A DNA stretch of 64,000 nucleotides from assembly GCA_934621295.1 (NCBI GenBank), contig CAKTVB010000002.1, positions 1 to 64,000 on the forward strand, written 5' to 3'. Of the stretch, positions 1-8,619 are shown piece by piece (the first letter of the stretch is position 1; every line of letters starts with the position of its first letter). The notes beneath the pieces are model-generated. The model was not told the origin of the DNA. It ran no database searches and worked only from the letters and a program-made list of their open reading frames with translations. The translations under genes and the position numbers were made by a program. Source of the stretch: an uncultured Collinsella sp. (GTDB lineage: Bacteria; Actinomycetota; Coriobacteriia; Coriobacteriales; Coriobacteriaceae).

Positions 1-154
1 ACCCCGGAGGAGTTCCGGAGCCGGCCCCTTGCGGCGTAGTTCTTATTTAAGCCGTCCAAGTTTTGGGACGCAGTTCAGTTCCGCCGGGGGTCGTTTTGTT
101 GCCGGCCCTCCAACACGGCAAAGCTCGCTTCTGTGCAGAGGTTGCCCTGCATGC

Positions 155-160
155 TATGAT
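155..160 (+). promoter_or_regulatory. Candidate extended -10 promoter of the first HAD gene
   Basis: The hexamer TATGAT is preceded by TGC, which gives an extended -10 look, about 40 bases before the first start codon. I see no convincing -35 element at 16-18 bases. The 1-150 stretch holds no coding region that I can support. Confidence 0.4.
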
Positions 161-195
161 GGGCAGCGTTTGGATTCGATTGATAGGCGGGTTGA

Positions 196-873
196 GTGAT
201 GGGCCAAGAATCGGCTCCCTTTGCTAATCACGGTACGGTACTCCTGGACTTTGATGGAACGATTGCCGATACCGGCTCTTATATCTTGCGTTGTGCGCAC
301 GGAGCGTTGCTCGAGTGCGGCTATCCAGAGGAGGCGGAAGGTGACCTTCGCTGCTTGATTGGCCCGCCTCTCTTCAACGGCTTTTCCGACCTCTGTCATA
401 AACCCCTCGAGGAGGGAAAGCGCATCACCGCCGTTTTCCGTCGGCTGTTTGATGAGGACATGTCGCCTGATTATTACCCTGTCTTTCCCGGTATGCGCGA
501 GCTGATTGCTGCCCTCCATGGGCAGGGGAGGCAAGTTGCCGTCGCGACGTCGCGCCTCGAGACGACGGCATGCCAAATGATCGATTCTCTCGATCTTCCT
601 CCTTTTGATGCCATTGTGGGTAGGCTGGAGCCTGGTCGTGATACCAAGGCGGAGTCTATTCGCGATGCCATGGCGCAGCTTGGTGCATCCGTCGATGATG
701 CCGTGATGGTGGGTGATCGTTTTCATGATGTCCATGGTGCACATGAACAGGGGATTCCCTGTATTGGCATCTATACGGGTGCCGCCGACGAGGGGGAGCA
801 TGAGCGAGCCGGGGCAGATTTCGTGGCACATGATGCTATAGAGCTTGCCTGGGCTTTGGGCGTTGAACTTTAA
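196..873 (+). CDS. HAD-superfamily phosphatase (phosphoglycolate phosphatase-like)
   Basis: Probable soluble phosphatase of the haloacid dehalogenase family acting on a small phosphorylated metabolite; the substrate cannot be told. Motif I DFDGTIADT lies near residue 18 and carries the two catalytic Asp. Motif II is the Thr/Ser of VAVATSR near residue 115. The conserved Lys is in the KAES segment, and motif IV is VMVGDRFHDV near residue 172. At about 225 aa with an alpha-helical cap after motif I it has the usual PGP/Gph subfamily size. A GTG at 196 is directly followed by ATG at 199, and either could be the start. It stands alone, 55 bases before the dipeptidase gene. Confidence 0.85.
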   Translation: MMGQESAPFANHGTVLLDFDGTIADTGSYILRCAHGALLECGYPEEAEGDLRCLIGPPLFNGFSDLCHKPLEEGKRITAVFRRLFDEDMSPDYYPVFPGMRELIAALHGQGRQVAVATSRLETTACQMIDSLDLPPFDAIVGRLEPGRDTKAESIRDAMAQLGASVDDAVMVGDRFHDVHGAHEQGIPCIGIYTGAADEGEHERAGADFVAHDAIELAWALGVEL

Positions 874-927
874 CGTGTTTCGTCTATTTTGATACGTATG
901 GTTGTACACGGCTTGGATTGGAGCTGC

Positions 928-2343
928 ATGATGGATAAAGAACTCGAGAAGCGTGTTGACGAGTACGTCGACGAGGTGTGGGACAACGTCCTCGATGATA
1001 TTGCCACCCTAGTGGCAGTGCCCTCTGTGGCAATCGAGGGCGCGAACGAGCCGGGCGCTCCGTTTGGTAAGGACTCGCGCGCTGCACTCGATTGCGCGCT
1101 GGGCATCGCCGCGAAGCTCGGTTATCAGACCTCCGATGATGAGGGCTATATGGGCATGGCGGATATCCCCGGCGAGTCGGAGCGCCAGATTGCCACAATC
1201 GCCCATGTTGACGTGGTTCCCGCCGGCCCTGGCTGGAACACCGATCCGTTTACCATGGTGCGCCGTGACGGTTGGCTGCTCGGCCGCGGCGTCATCGACG
1301 ACAAGGGTCCTGCCGTTCTTGGCTTGTATGCTGGCGCATTTCTCCTTCGTGAGGGCGTGACCCCCAGGTATACGTTCCGCGCACTCCTGGGTTGCGATGA
1401 GGAGACGGGCATGAAGGACGTGCCCCATTACCTGTCGACTCATGAGGATCCGGCCTTCCTGTTTACTCCCGATGCCGAGTTCCCGGTCTGTAATGCGGAG
1501 AAGGGCCAGTTTGGCGCCACCTTTACCAGCGGCGCTATCGCCGATGGCAAGATCTTGTCCTGGAGCGGCGCAGAGGCAACTAACGCCATTCCGTCTCAGT
1601 CCATCTGCGAGGTTTCCGTTGACGCTTCCGAGCTCCCTGCTCCCGTGGCCAATGCCGATCGTTTGACGATTGAGTCTGCGGGCGAGGGTCGTGCGCGTAT
1701 CACAGGCCAGGGCATCGGTGGACACGCTTCCATGCCCGAAGGCACGCTCAATGCCATTTCGCTCGTGCTTGGCTACCTCAAGGAGGCAGGCATCTGCGAG
1801 GGCGATGAGGCACAGGCGCTCGAACTGCTTTCGATCATCCACGCCGATACCGCAGGTGCTGCTTTGGGTATTGCCGCCTCGAACGATGCTTTTGGGCCCC
1901 TTACGCTCAACGGCGGCACCATCGAGGTCAAGGAGGGTCGTATCCTCCAGACCATCGACGTTCGCCTGCCCAACTGTGTGAACCTGACCGAGCTTGAGGA
2001 TACGTGCCGTGCCGTGGCGGAGCGCTTTGGCGCGACGCTGAGCGTTGACCATGCAGTCGAGGCCTTCTATATCCCTGCGGATAACCCAGCGGTCAAGACG
2101 CTTATCGATACGTATAACGATGTGACGGGTGAGAACGCCACTCCGTTTTCCATGGGCGGCGGCACGTATGCGCGCAAGTTCAAGAGCGCCGTCTCCTTTG
2201 GTGCCGAGACCCATGGGCTGGTTTTGCCTGAGTGGGCCGGCCTCATGCACGGCCCCAACGAGGCTGCGAGCGAGGCACAGCTCAAGCAGGCGCTGAAGAT
2301 CTACATCCTGGCGATCTTCCGCTTGATGGAGCTGGACCTGTAA
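928..2343 (+). CDS. M20-family metallopeptidase (Sapep/PepV-like dipeptidase)
   Basis: Predicted cytoplasmic zinc or manganese dipeptidase that splits short peptides. The metal-site motif IAHVDVVPAG, followed by LGRGVIDDKGP, supplies the first His and the bridging Asp. GCDEETGMKDV carries the catalytic and metal Glu pair, and PDAEFPVCNAEKG follows, as in Sapep. The C-terminal third has the MGGGTYAR and MHGPNE motifs that complete the second metal site. The reading frame is open from 889, but the ATG at 928 follows a GGAG and begins MDKELEKRVDEYV, the normal family N-terminus, so it is preferred. About 471 aa, the normal length. It ends just before a strong terminator, so it is probably monocistronic. 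Confidence 0.88.
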   Translation: MMDKELEKRVDEYVDEVWDNVLDDIATLVAVPSVAIEGANEPGAPFGKDSRAALDCALGIAAKLGYQTSDDEGYMGMADIPGESERQIATIAHVDVVPAGPGWNTDPFTMVRRDGWLLGRGVIDDKGPAVLGLYAGAFLLREGVTPRYTFRALLGCDEETGMKDVPHYLSTHEDPAFLFTPDAEFPVCNAEKGQFGATFTSGAIADGKILSWSGAEATNAIPSQSICEVSVDASELPAPVANADRLTIESAGEGRARITGQGIGGHASMPEGTLNAISLVLGYLKEAGICEGDEAQALELLSIIHADTAGAALGIAASNDAFGPLTLNGGTIEVKEGRILQTIDVRLPNCVNLTELEDTCRAVAERFGATLSVDHAVEAFYIPADNPAVKTLIDTYNDVTGENATPFSMGGGTYARKFKSAVSFGAETHGLVLPEWAGLMHGPNEAASEAQLKQALKIYILAIFRLMELDL

Positions 2344-2367
2344 ACCGAGTGTGCGTTTAGCTTTCAG

Positions 2368-2400
2368 ATGCCCCGGTGGCTTTGCCGCTGGGGCATTTTT
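2368..2400 (+). terminator. Rho-independent terminator after the dipeptidase gene
   Basis: Thirteen-base arms ATGCCCCGGTGGC and GCCGCTGGGGCAT pair around a TTT loop and are followed by TTTTT. The position, 25 bases after the stop codon, fits a terminator for the dipeptidase gene. Confidence 0.9.
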
Positions 2401-2754
2401 CTTACCGTTTTCTCCAACGGCTGCCATCCGCGCTCTCTTCGCACGGAATTAACCAAACGGTCCTTTTGTAAAGAGCGCGTAAATGACGTACGAGAGCTGG
2501 GTAATGTTTGGTCACGTGTGCGTAATGAGGTGACGTTGAGCGAAAAAACGCATCTGTGAGCGCCTAAAGTCCTCATCAAGGAAGAAAGCAGGTGGGGTTG
2601 CACCGGACGGTTTCTCGCAGGGGACTCGGGCATCTGCTCCTATGCGGGGAGCCGCGCGGTGCAACCAGATCCAATCGTCGGGCAAAGGGTGCGACGAGGA
2701 TTCAGACGCCATCTGCGTTGGTATGCGAACGGATGCGTTCGCGAAAGGAGAACC
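2401..2754 (+). promoter_or_regulatory. Long structured 5' region of the pst operon
   Basis: These 350 bases between the dipeptidase terminator and pstS carry no convincing gene. Perfect 10-base arms GGTTGCACCG (2596-2605) and CGGTGCAACC (2657-2666) enclose about 50 bases that can fold further. This looks like a stem in the mRNA leader. I do not recognise it as a known riboswitch and did not find a clear Pho-box repeat. The pst promoter must lie here, but I cannot place it. Confidence 0.45.
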
Positions 2755-3696
2755 ATGTTCGACTATTCTTGCTCTCGCCGTCAGTTTCTGGGTCTTGCTG
2801 GTGGCATTGCCGCTATGGCCGGTCTTGGCCTTGCGGGTTGCGGCAACTCCGCGGCCCCTGCTTCTACGGGTTCTGCTGCCGGCTCTGCTGCTGCCAAGGA
2901 TATCGCTGGCGAGGTGACCTACGACGGCGCTTCCTCGTTCCAGGCACTCGTCGAGGCCGCTGCCGAGAAGTTCATGGACAAGTATCCCGATGTCATCATC
3001 TCCGGCTCCGGTAACGGTTCGGGCAAGGGCCTGACCGCTGTTGCCGCCGGTACCGTGACCATCGGCAACTCCGATGTCTTCGCCGAGACCAAGCTCGAGG
3101 AGGACGATGCCAAGAACCTCGTCGATCACGAGGTCGCCGTTGTGGGCATGGGTCCTGTCGTCTCCAAGAACGTGAAGGTTGACGACCTTTCCCTCGAGCA
3201 GCTGAAGGGCATCTTCTCTGGCACCATCACCAATTGGAAAGAGGTTGGCGGCGACGACGCTACCATCGTTGTGCTCAACCGTAAGGCCGGCTCCGGCACC
3301 CGTGCCACGTTCGAGGCCGCTGTCTTTGGTTCTGAGGCTAACGAGTTCAAGGGCGATGCTGAGCTCGACAAGTCCGGCGATGTCCAGACCCAGCTTTCCA
3401 GCACCGATAACGCCATCTCTTACCTCGACTTCTCTCACTACGACGACTCCAAGTTCAACGCCGTCAAGGTCGAGGGCGTCGAGCCCAAGAGCGAGAACGT
3501 CTACGACAACAAGTTCCCCATCTGGGCAACCGAGCATATGTATTGCGCCAAGGATGCCGACGAGGCCACCACTGCTTTCCTGGACTTCATGCTTTCTGAT
3601 GCTGTCCAGAAGGAGCTCGTCGAGGAGCAGGGCTTCATCCCCGTCTCCGAGATGAAGGTTGTCAAGGACGCTGCCGGCAAGGTGACCGAGAAATAA
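2755..3696 (+). CDS. pstS: Phosphate ABC transporter substrate-binding lipoprotein PstS
   Basis: Surface-anchored phosphate-binding protein that hands phosphate to PstCA. The N-terminus has a twin-arginine-like SRRQFLGLAGG stretch, then the lipobox LAGC near residue 24, so it is probably Tat- or Sec-exported and lipid-anchored. The mature part has the PstS phosphate-site pattern: TYDGASSFQAL, SGSGNGSGKGL and the later NRKAGSGTRATFE. The frame is open from 2659, but ATG 2755 follows AAAGGAGAACC and starts the signal peptide. About 313 aa, the usual size for the shorter PstS class. First gene of pstSCAB. Confidence 0.95.
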   Translation: MFDYSCSRRQFLGLAGGIAAMAGLGLAGCGNSAAPASTGSAAGSAAAKDIAGEVTYDGASSFQALVEAAAEKFMDKYPDVIISGSGNGSGKGLTAVAAGTVTIGNSDVFAETKLEEDDAKNLVDHEVAVVGMGPVVSKNVKVDDLSLEQLKGIFSGTITNWKEVGGDDATIVVLNRKAGSGTRATFEAAVFGSEANEFKGDAELDKSGDVQTQLSSTDNAISYLDFSHYDDSKFNAVKVEGVEPKSENVYDNKFPIWATEHMYCAKDADEATTAFLDFMLSDAVQKELVEEQGFIPVSEMKVVKDAAGKVTEK

Positions 3697-3753
3697 CGAC
3701 GGCGCCTTCGCGTTCTATTTCCTGCTGACTGTTGCTACAACGAAAGGTGCGTA

Positions 3754-4662
3754 ATGGCAAAGCAGATGCCAAAACGCAACCTTGAAAAAGTAGGTTTGGG
3801 TGTCACGGGCGCGTGCGTCGTGCTCGTGACACTTGTTGTGTTGGCCCTGATCATCATGGTTGCTCAAAAGGGTCTTTCCGCCTTTTTCAAGGATGGCGTC
3901 AATGTTGCCGGGTTCTTTGGGGGAACCAAATGGGACCTCTCGAACACGGATCAAAACGGTATGCCCTATACCGGTGCTCTTCCCCTGATCGTCACGTCGT
4001 TTTCTGTGACGATCCTCTCCACGATCATCGCGTTGCCCATTTCGCTGGGCTCGGCTATTTTCGCTGTCGAGATTCGTCCGCGTTTTGGCTCCAAAGTCTT
4101 CCAGCCTTTGATTGAGCTTTTGACGGGCATCCCCTCGGTTGTGTTTGGTCTTATTGGCTTCCATGTTGTCGTGGGTGCATGCAAGGCGATTTTTGGGGTT
4201 TCGACTGGCCTGGGCATCCTTCCTGGCTCCATCGTTTTGGCAGTCATGATTCTGCCGACGGTAACCACGCTCTCCATTGATGCGTTGCGCGCCGTGCCGG
4301 ACGGTTATCGCCAGGGCTCTTTGGCACTTGGCTACACGCGTTGGCAGACTATTTGGCACGTTGTCCTCAAAAGCGCTCTTCCCTCGCTTATGACCGCTGT
4401 GATTTTGGGCATGACGCGCGCCTTTGGCGAGACGCTTGCCGTACGCATGGTGATCGGTGGTATCGAGAAGATGCCCGCCGGTCTGCTCGATGCCGCATCT
4501 ACCATCACCACCACGCTTACCACCAGCATGGCGGTCTATGCAGAAGGTTCCGCACAGGACGATATCCTGTGGGCGCTCGGTCTGTTGCTCATGGGCATGT
4601 CGCTCATCTTCATCTTGATCATCCATCTTATCGGTCGTAAGGGGGCGAAGGCTCGTGGCTAA
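3754..4662 (+). CDS. pstC: Phosphate ABC transporter permease PstC
   Basis: One of the two inner-membrane permease subunits of the high-affinity phosphate importer. There are about six hydrophobic segments, the first at residues 15-40. The cytoplasmic EAA-like loop, with ALRAVPDGYRQGSLALG around residue 180, contacts PstB. About 302 aa, normal for the family. The upstream ACGAAAGG is a suitable ribosome binding site. The end overlaps the start of pstA by 8 bases, so the two are translationally coupled. Confidence 0.95.
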   Translation: MAKQMPKRNLEKVGLGVTGACVVLVTLVVLALIIMVAQKGLSAFFKDGVNVAGFFGGTKWDLSNTDQNGMPYTGALPLIVTSFSVTILSTIIALPISLGSAIFAVEIRPRFGSKVFQPLIELLTGIPSVVFGLIGFHVVVGACKAIFGVSTGLGILPGSIVLAVMILPTVTTLSIDALRAVPDGYRQGSLALGYTRWQTIWHVVLKSALPSLMTAVILGMTRAFGETLAVRMVIGGIEKMPAGLLDAASTITTTLTTSMAVYAEGSAQDDILWALGLLLMGMSLIFILIIHLIGRKGAKARG

Positions 4663-5581
4663 GTCGGAAACTCAGGCGCAAGACGCCTATCTTGAGCGTT
4701 CGCAGCGCAACGACAAGATCGCGACCGGATTGCTAACGCTCATCGTGGGCCTCGTGATGGTCATCGTCGTGTCGATGGTGCTCTTCATTTTGAGCCAGGG
4801 AATCGGAACGCTTTTCAAACCCGGTTTCCTCACCGAGGCCTCGCGTGCCAATGGTACTCAGGGCGGTGTGGCATATCAGCTGTTTGACTCGTTTTACCTG
4901 TTGATTTTGACGCTTGTCATCTCGCTTCCCATCAGCTTGGGCGGTGCGGTGTTTTTGGTTGAGTACGCACCCGACGGTCCCATTACGAGTATTGCATCGA
5001 CGGCCATCGAGACCCTCTCATCGCTGCCGTCAATCGTCGTGGGCATGTTTGGCTTTCTGGTCTTTAGCGTGAACTTCGGCTGGAAATACTCGATTCTTTC
5101 GGGTGCCGTCGCGCTCACCATGTTCAACATCCCTATCCTCGTGCGCGTGATCCAACAGGCGCTGGAAGACGTTCCCGCCTCTCAGCGCGATGCCTGCCTT
5201 GCCATGGGCCTCACGCGTTGGGAGACCACGGTGCACGTCTTGATTCCCGTGGCTATGCCGGCCATCGTTACGGGCGTGGTGCTTTCTGCCGGTCGTGTGT
5301 TCGGCGAGGCGGCGGCCCTGCTGTTCACTTCCGGCATGAGCTCGCCGGTGCGCCTGAATTTCTTCACGCTCAACTTCGCAAGCCCTACTTGTGCCTGGAA
5401 TGTGTTTAGGCCGGCCGAGTCGCTCGCCGTGCACATCTACAAGATTTACGGCGAGGGAAGCCCTGAGGCCCAAACCATCGTTTGGGGCACTGCTGCTTTG
5501 CTGATGATCTGCGTGCTTTTGTTCAACGTTGCCGCACGTATCGTCGGCAAGGCCCTTGCAAGGAGGATGACGGCCGAATGA
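4655..5581 (+). CDS. pstA: Phosphate ABC transporter permease PstA
   Basis: Second permease subunit of the phosphate importer, paired with PstC. It starts at a GTG inside the pstC end (MAKSETQAQDAYLERS). It has about six membrane segments and the EAA loop ALEDVPASQRDACLAMG, followed by RWETTVHVLIP, the typical PstA signature. About 308 aa. An AGGAGG just before its stop serves pstB, which starts by an ATGA overlap. Confidence 0.95.
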   Translation: MAKSETQAQDAYLERSQRNDKIATGLLTLIVGLVMVIVVSMVLFILSQGIGTLFKPGFLTEASRANGTQGGVAYQLFDSFYLLILTLVISLPISLGGAVFLVEYAPDGPITSIASTAIETLSSLPSIVVGMFGFLVFSVNFGWKYSILSGAVALTMFNIPILVRVIQQALEDVPASQRDACLAMGLTRWETTVHVLIPVAMPAIVTGVVLSAGRVFGEAAALLFTSGMSSPVRLNFFTLNFASPTCAWNVFRPAESLAVHIYKIYGEGSPEAQTIVWGTAALLMICVLLFNVAARIVGKALARRMTAE

Positions 5582-6441
5582 GTGTAGAGACTCCAACGGT
5601 GGAGGCTGCCTCCACGAGCGCCGATTTCATGGCGAGCGTGAGCTCAAGCGAAAAACAAAACCGCATGTCGGGCTTTGCTATCTCCGATGAGGTGGTGCTC
5701 GAGACCAAGGACGTGAACGTTTACTACGGCAACCATCATGCTCTGCACGACACCTCGCTGGCCTTTCACAAGGACGAGATTACGGCTCTCATCGGACCTT
5801 CCGGTTGCGGTAAATCGACGTTTCTGCGCAGCCTTAACCTTATGAATCGCGAGATTCGAGGCTGCCGTGTCGAGGGCGAAATCGAGTACCGTGGACACAA
5901 CATCAACACGCCGAGCGAGAACCTCTATGAGCTGCGTAAATCCATTGGCATGGTGTTTCAGCAGCCCAATCCGTTCCATATGTCCATTTACGACAACATC
6001 ACGTTTGCGCCCCGCCGCCATGGCGTGCGCGGCAAGGATGTTCTCGACCAGATGGTCGAAGAGAGCCTGCGTGGAGCGGTCCTGTGGGATGAGGTCAAAG
6101 ATAAGCTCGACGAGAGCGCCTTTGCCTTATCCGGTGGCCAGCAGCAGCGTCTGTGCATCGCGCGCACCCTCGCTATGCATCCCGATGTGATTTTGTTCGA
6201 TGAGCCGTGTTCGGCGCTCGACCCCATCTCCACCTTGGCCATCGAGGACCTTATGCGCAATGTGGTTAAAGACCGCGCCATCGTTATCGTCACCCACAAC
6301 ATGGAACAAGCGAGCCGCGTGTCGAATCGCACCGCTTTCTTCTATATGGGCGATATGGTTGAGTACGGCGAAACCGAGCAGATCTTCCAGCGTCCAAACG
6401 ACGCTCGCCTTAACGATTACCTCACGGGCATGTTCTCCTAG
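5578..6441 (+). CDS. pstB: Phosphate ABC transporter ATP-binding protein PstB
   Basis: ATPase that powers phosphate import through PstCA. About 287 aa. A non-conserved N-terminal extension of some 40 residues precedes the core VNVYYGNHHALHDTSL. Walker A is GPSGCGKSTFLR, the Q-loop is VFQQPNPFHMSIYDNI, the signature is LSGGQQQRLCIAR, Walker B is VILFDEPCSALDP, and the switch His is in IVTHNMEQASR. These are all diagnostic of PstB. The ATG overlaps the pstA stop as ATGA, with AGGAGG at 5561. It is the last gene of the operon: no phoU follows, and a terminator comes 80 bases later. Confidence 0.96.
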   Translation: MSVETPTVEAASTSADFMASVSSSEKQNRMSGFAISDEVVLETKDVNVYYGNHHALHDTSLAFHKDEITALIGPSGCGKSTFLRSLNLMNREIRGCRVEGEIEYRGHNINTPSENLYELRKSIGMVFQQPNPFHMSIYDNITFAPRRHGVRGKDVLDQMVEESLRGAVLWDEVKDKLDESAFALSGGQQQRLCIARTLAMHPDVILFDEPCSALDPISTLAIEDLMRNVVKDRAIVIVTHNMEQASRVSNRTAFFYMGDMVEYGETEQIFQRPNDARLNDYLTGMFS

Positions 6442-6519
6442 TCGGAATATGTTCCGCTGGCCCGCCGGAGACGGTGCACGTTTCCACCGTGTGCGCCACC
6501 GGTGCGGCGCTTTGCACAG

Positions 6520-6560
6520 GGGCACTGCGACCGCCCTTTCGGTTGCAGTGCCCTTTTCTT
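6520..6560 (+). terminator. Rho-independent terminator of pstSCAB
   Basis: GGGCACTGC and GCAGTGCCC arms, with an ACCG/CGGT inner extension, are followed by TTTTCTT. It closes the pst operon before the ABC-F gene. Confidence 0.9.
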
Positions 6561-6626
6561 ATGCGCGGACGGAGTCGCGTGCTAGCATGGGTACTTGACT
6601 GAACAAGTACGTTAGGCGGTATTTCT

Positions 6627-8462
6627 ATGGCGGCTCTTCTTGGCTGTGACGCGGTTTCACTCGAATATCCCACCAAGGTCATCCTCAAGGACGTGACGCT
6701 GGGCGTGGCGGAGGGCGATCGCATTGGCATCGTTGGCAAGAACGGCGATGGCAAATCGACACTGCTTTCGGTGCTTGCCGGAATTGCCGAACCCGATGAG
6801 GGGAGGGTCACGCATCGACGCGACCTCCATGTGGGCGTGCTCGGCCAACGCGATGCGCTTTGCGACACCGATACCGTGCATCACGCCGTGGTGGGCGATG
6901 TGCCCGAGTATGAATGGGCGGCTTCTCCTGCGGTGCGTAGTATTTTGGATGGCCTGATTGCCGATGTCCCCTGGGAGGGAACCGTGGGGGAGCTTTCGGG
7001 CGGCCAGAGGCGTCGTGTGGACCTTGCGCGCCTGCTGATCGGTGACTACGACGTGCTGATGCTTGACGAGCCCACCAACCATCTGGATATGCGAACCATC
7101 AACTGGTTGGCCACACATCTCAAAAGCCGCTGGCAGGCAGGTGTCGGCGCCCTTTTGGTCGTTACGCATGACCGCTGGTTCCTGGACGAGGTCTGCACCT
7201 CGATGTGGGAGGTCCATGACGGCTGCGTCGACCCCTTCGAGGGCGGCTATTCCGCCTATATCCTGCAGCGCGTCGAGCGCGATCGCATGGCGCGCGTGAC
7301 CGAGGAGCGTCGCCGCAACATGGCACGCAAGGAGCTCGCATGGCTTTCGCGCGGGGCACAGGCACGTAGCACCAAGCCTAAATTTCGCGTCGATGCAGCC
7401 CGCGAGCTCATCGCCGATGTCCCTCCCGTGCGCGATGAACTGGAGCTTAAGCGCTTGGCGGTTTCACGCTTGGGTAAGCAAGTCATTGATGTCCTCGATG
7501 TCACGGCAGGCTATGATGCGGTCGATTCGGAAGGGCCTGCCGGCGCTTCGCGTCCTGTTCTCAATGATGTGACATGGCTTATCGGCGCTGGCGACCGCTT
7601 TGGCCTTTTGGGCGAGAACGGTGCGGGAAAATCGACGCTTCTCAATGTGATTCAGGGCAAGATCGCTCCGCTTTCGGGGCGTGTGAAAATCGGTCAGACC
7701 GTGCGCTTCGGTGTGCTTTCCCAGCAGCTCGAGGAACTCGACCCGCATATGGACGAGACGATTCGTGACGTCCTTTCCACCTACAAACGCGTCTATATCG
7801 TTGACGGCAAGGAAACGAGCCCCGAGAAGCTCTGTGAGCGCCTGGGGTTCACAACCAAGCAGCTCTGGAGTCGCATCAAGGATCTTTCGGGTGGTCAGCG
7901 TCGCCGTCTTTCGCTGCTGCTCACGATTCTCGACGAGCCCAACGTTCTCATTTTGGACGAGCCGGGCAACGACCTCGATACCGATATGCTTGCGATCGTG
8001 GAGGATCTGCTGGACGGTTGGCCCGGCACGCTTATCCTTGTGACGCACGATCGATTCCTGATGGAGCGCGTGACCGATTCCCAATATGCGCTGATCGATG
8101 GACATCTGCGTCATGTTCCCGGCGGCGTCGACCAGTATCTCAAGCTCGTGAACGATGCCGGAGCGGCATCGGTGGCGACGCCTACGCCCCGAGCGCAGAA
8201 GCCCGCGACTTCTTCGGTGCAGGATTCCTCGGGGCTTTCCAATGCGGAGCGTCAGCGCTTGCGTCGCGAGGTGTCATCGCTTGAGCGCAAGATGGAGGCG
8301 CGCCGTGCCGAGCTCGAGAAGCTGCAGGCCGGTATGTCCGATGTCGACCCTACGGATTATGCGGCGCTCGAGGCTCAGCAAAAAAAGATCGATGAGAAGC
8401 AAAATGAGCTCGACGACCTTGAGATGTCCTGGCTTGAGGTTTCAGAGCAGCTCGAGGGCTAG
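6627..8462 (+). CDS. ABC-F family ATPase (Uup-like, ribosome-associated)
   Basis: Soluble duplicated ATPase of the ABC-F group, which act on ribosomes rather than membranes. The first domain has Walker A GKNGDGKST, signature LSGGQRRRVDLARLL and Walker B MLDEPTNHLD. The second has GENGAGKST, LSGGQRRRLSLLLTIL and LILDEPGNDLD. The Gly in that last motif replaces the usual Thr. The interdomain linker lies around residues 205-290. The C-terminus (about 530-611) is a charged coiled coil, as in Uup. No transmembrane segment. 611 aa. Whether it works in ribosome rescue, assembly or antibiotic resistance cannot be told from sequence alone. Confidence 0.88.
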   Translation: MAALLGCDAVSLEYPTKVILKDVTLGVAEGDRIGIVGKNGDGKSTLLSVLAGIAEPDEGRVTHRRDLHVGVLGQRDALCDTDTVHHAVVGDVPEYEWAASPAVRSILDGLIADVPWEGTVGELSGGQRRRVDLARLLIGDYDVLMLDEPTNHLDMRTINWLATHLKSRWQAGVGALLVVTHDRWFLDEVCTSMWEVHDGCVDPFEGGYSAYILQRVERDRMARVTEERRRNMARKELAWLSRGAQARSTKPKFRVDAARELIADVPPVRDELELKRLAVSRLGKQVIDVLDVTAGYDAVDSEGPAGASRPVLNDVTWLIGAGDRFGLLGENGAGKSTLLNVIQGKIAPLSGRVKIGQTVRFGVLSQQLEELDPHMDETIRDVLSTYKRVYIVDGKETSPEKLCERLGFTTKQLWSRIKDLSGGQRRRLSLLLTILDEPNVLILDEPGNDLDTDMLAIVEDLLDGWPGTLILVTHDRFLMERVTDSQYALIDGHLRHVPGGVDQYLKLVNDAGAASVATPTPRAQKPATSSVQDSSGLSNAERQRLRREVSSLERKMEARRAELEKLQAGMSDVDPTDYAALEAQQKKIDEKQNELDDLEMSWLEVSEQLEG

Positions 8463-8619
8463 TCTTTCTGTCCCAGGCGCCATCGTTTCAAGAGGGTTTC
8501 GCGCCGATTAATGCTTGTGTGCGCTTGCGTTAACCCTCTTCAATCGTGTTCGTGAGCACCCTTCTTCCCTGCATACTCAGCATGTAATGATTGCTGGTGG
8601 CTGCGGCGAAGAAGGGTTT

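Noticed and set aside
2480..2560. Pho-box-like direct repeats upstream of pstS
   Set aside because: I looked for GTTCACC-type repeats with 11-base spacing and found only poor matches.
2596..2667. tRNA-like region ending in CCA
   Set aside because: Arms pair over 10 bases rather than 7, and there is no T-loop or anticodon stem pattern.
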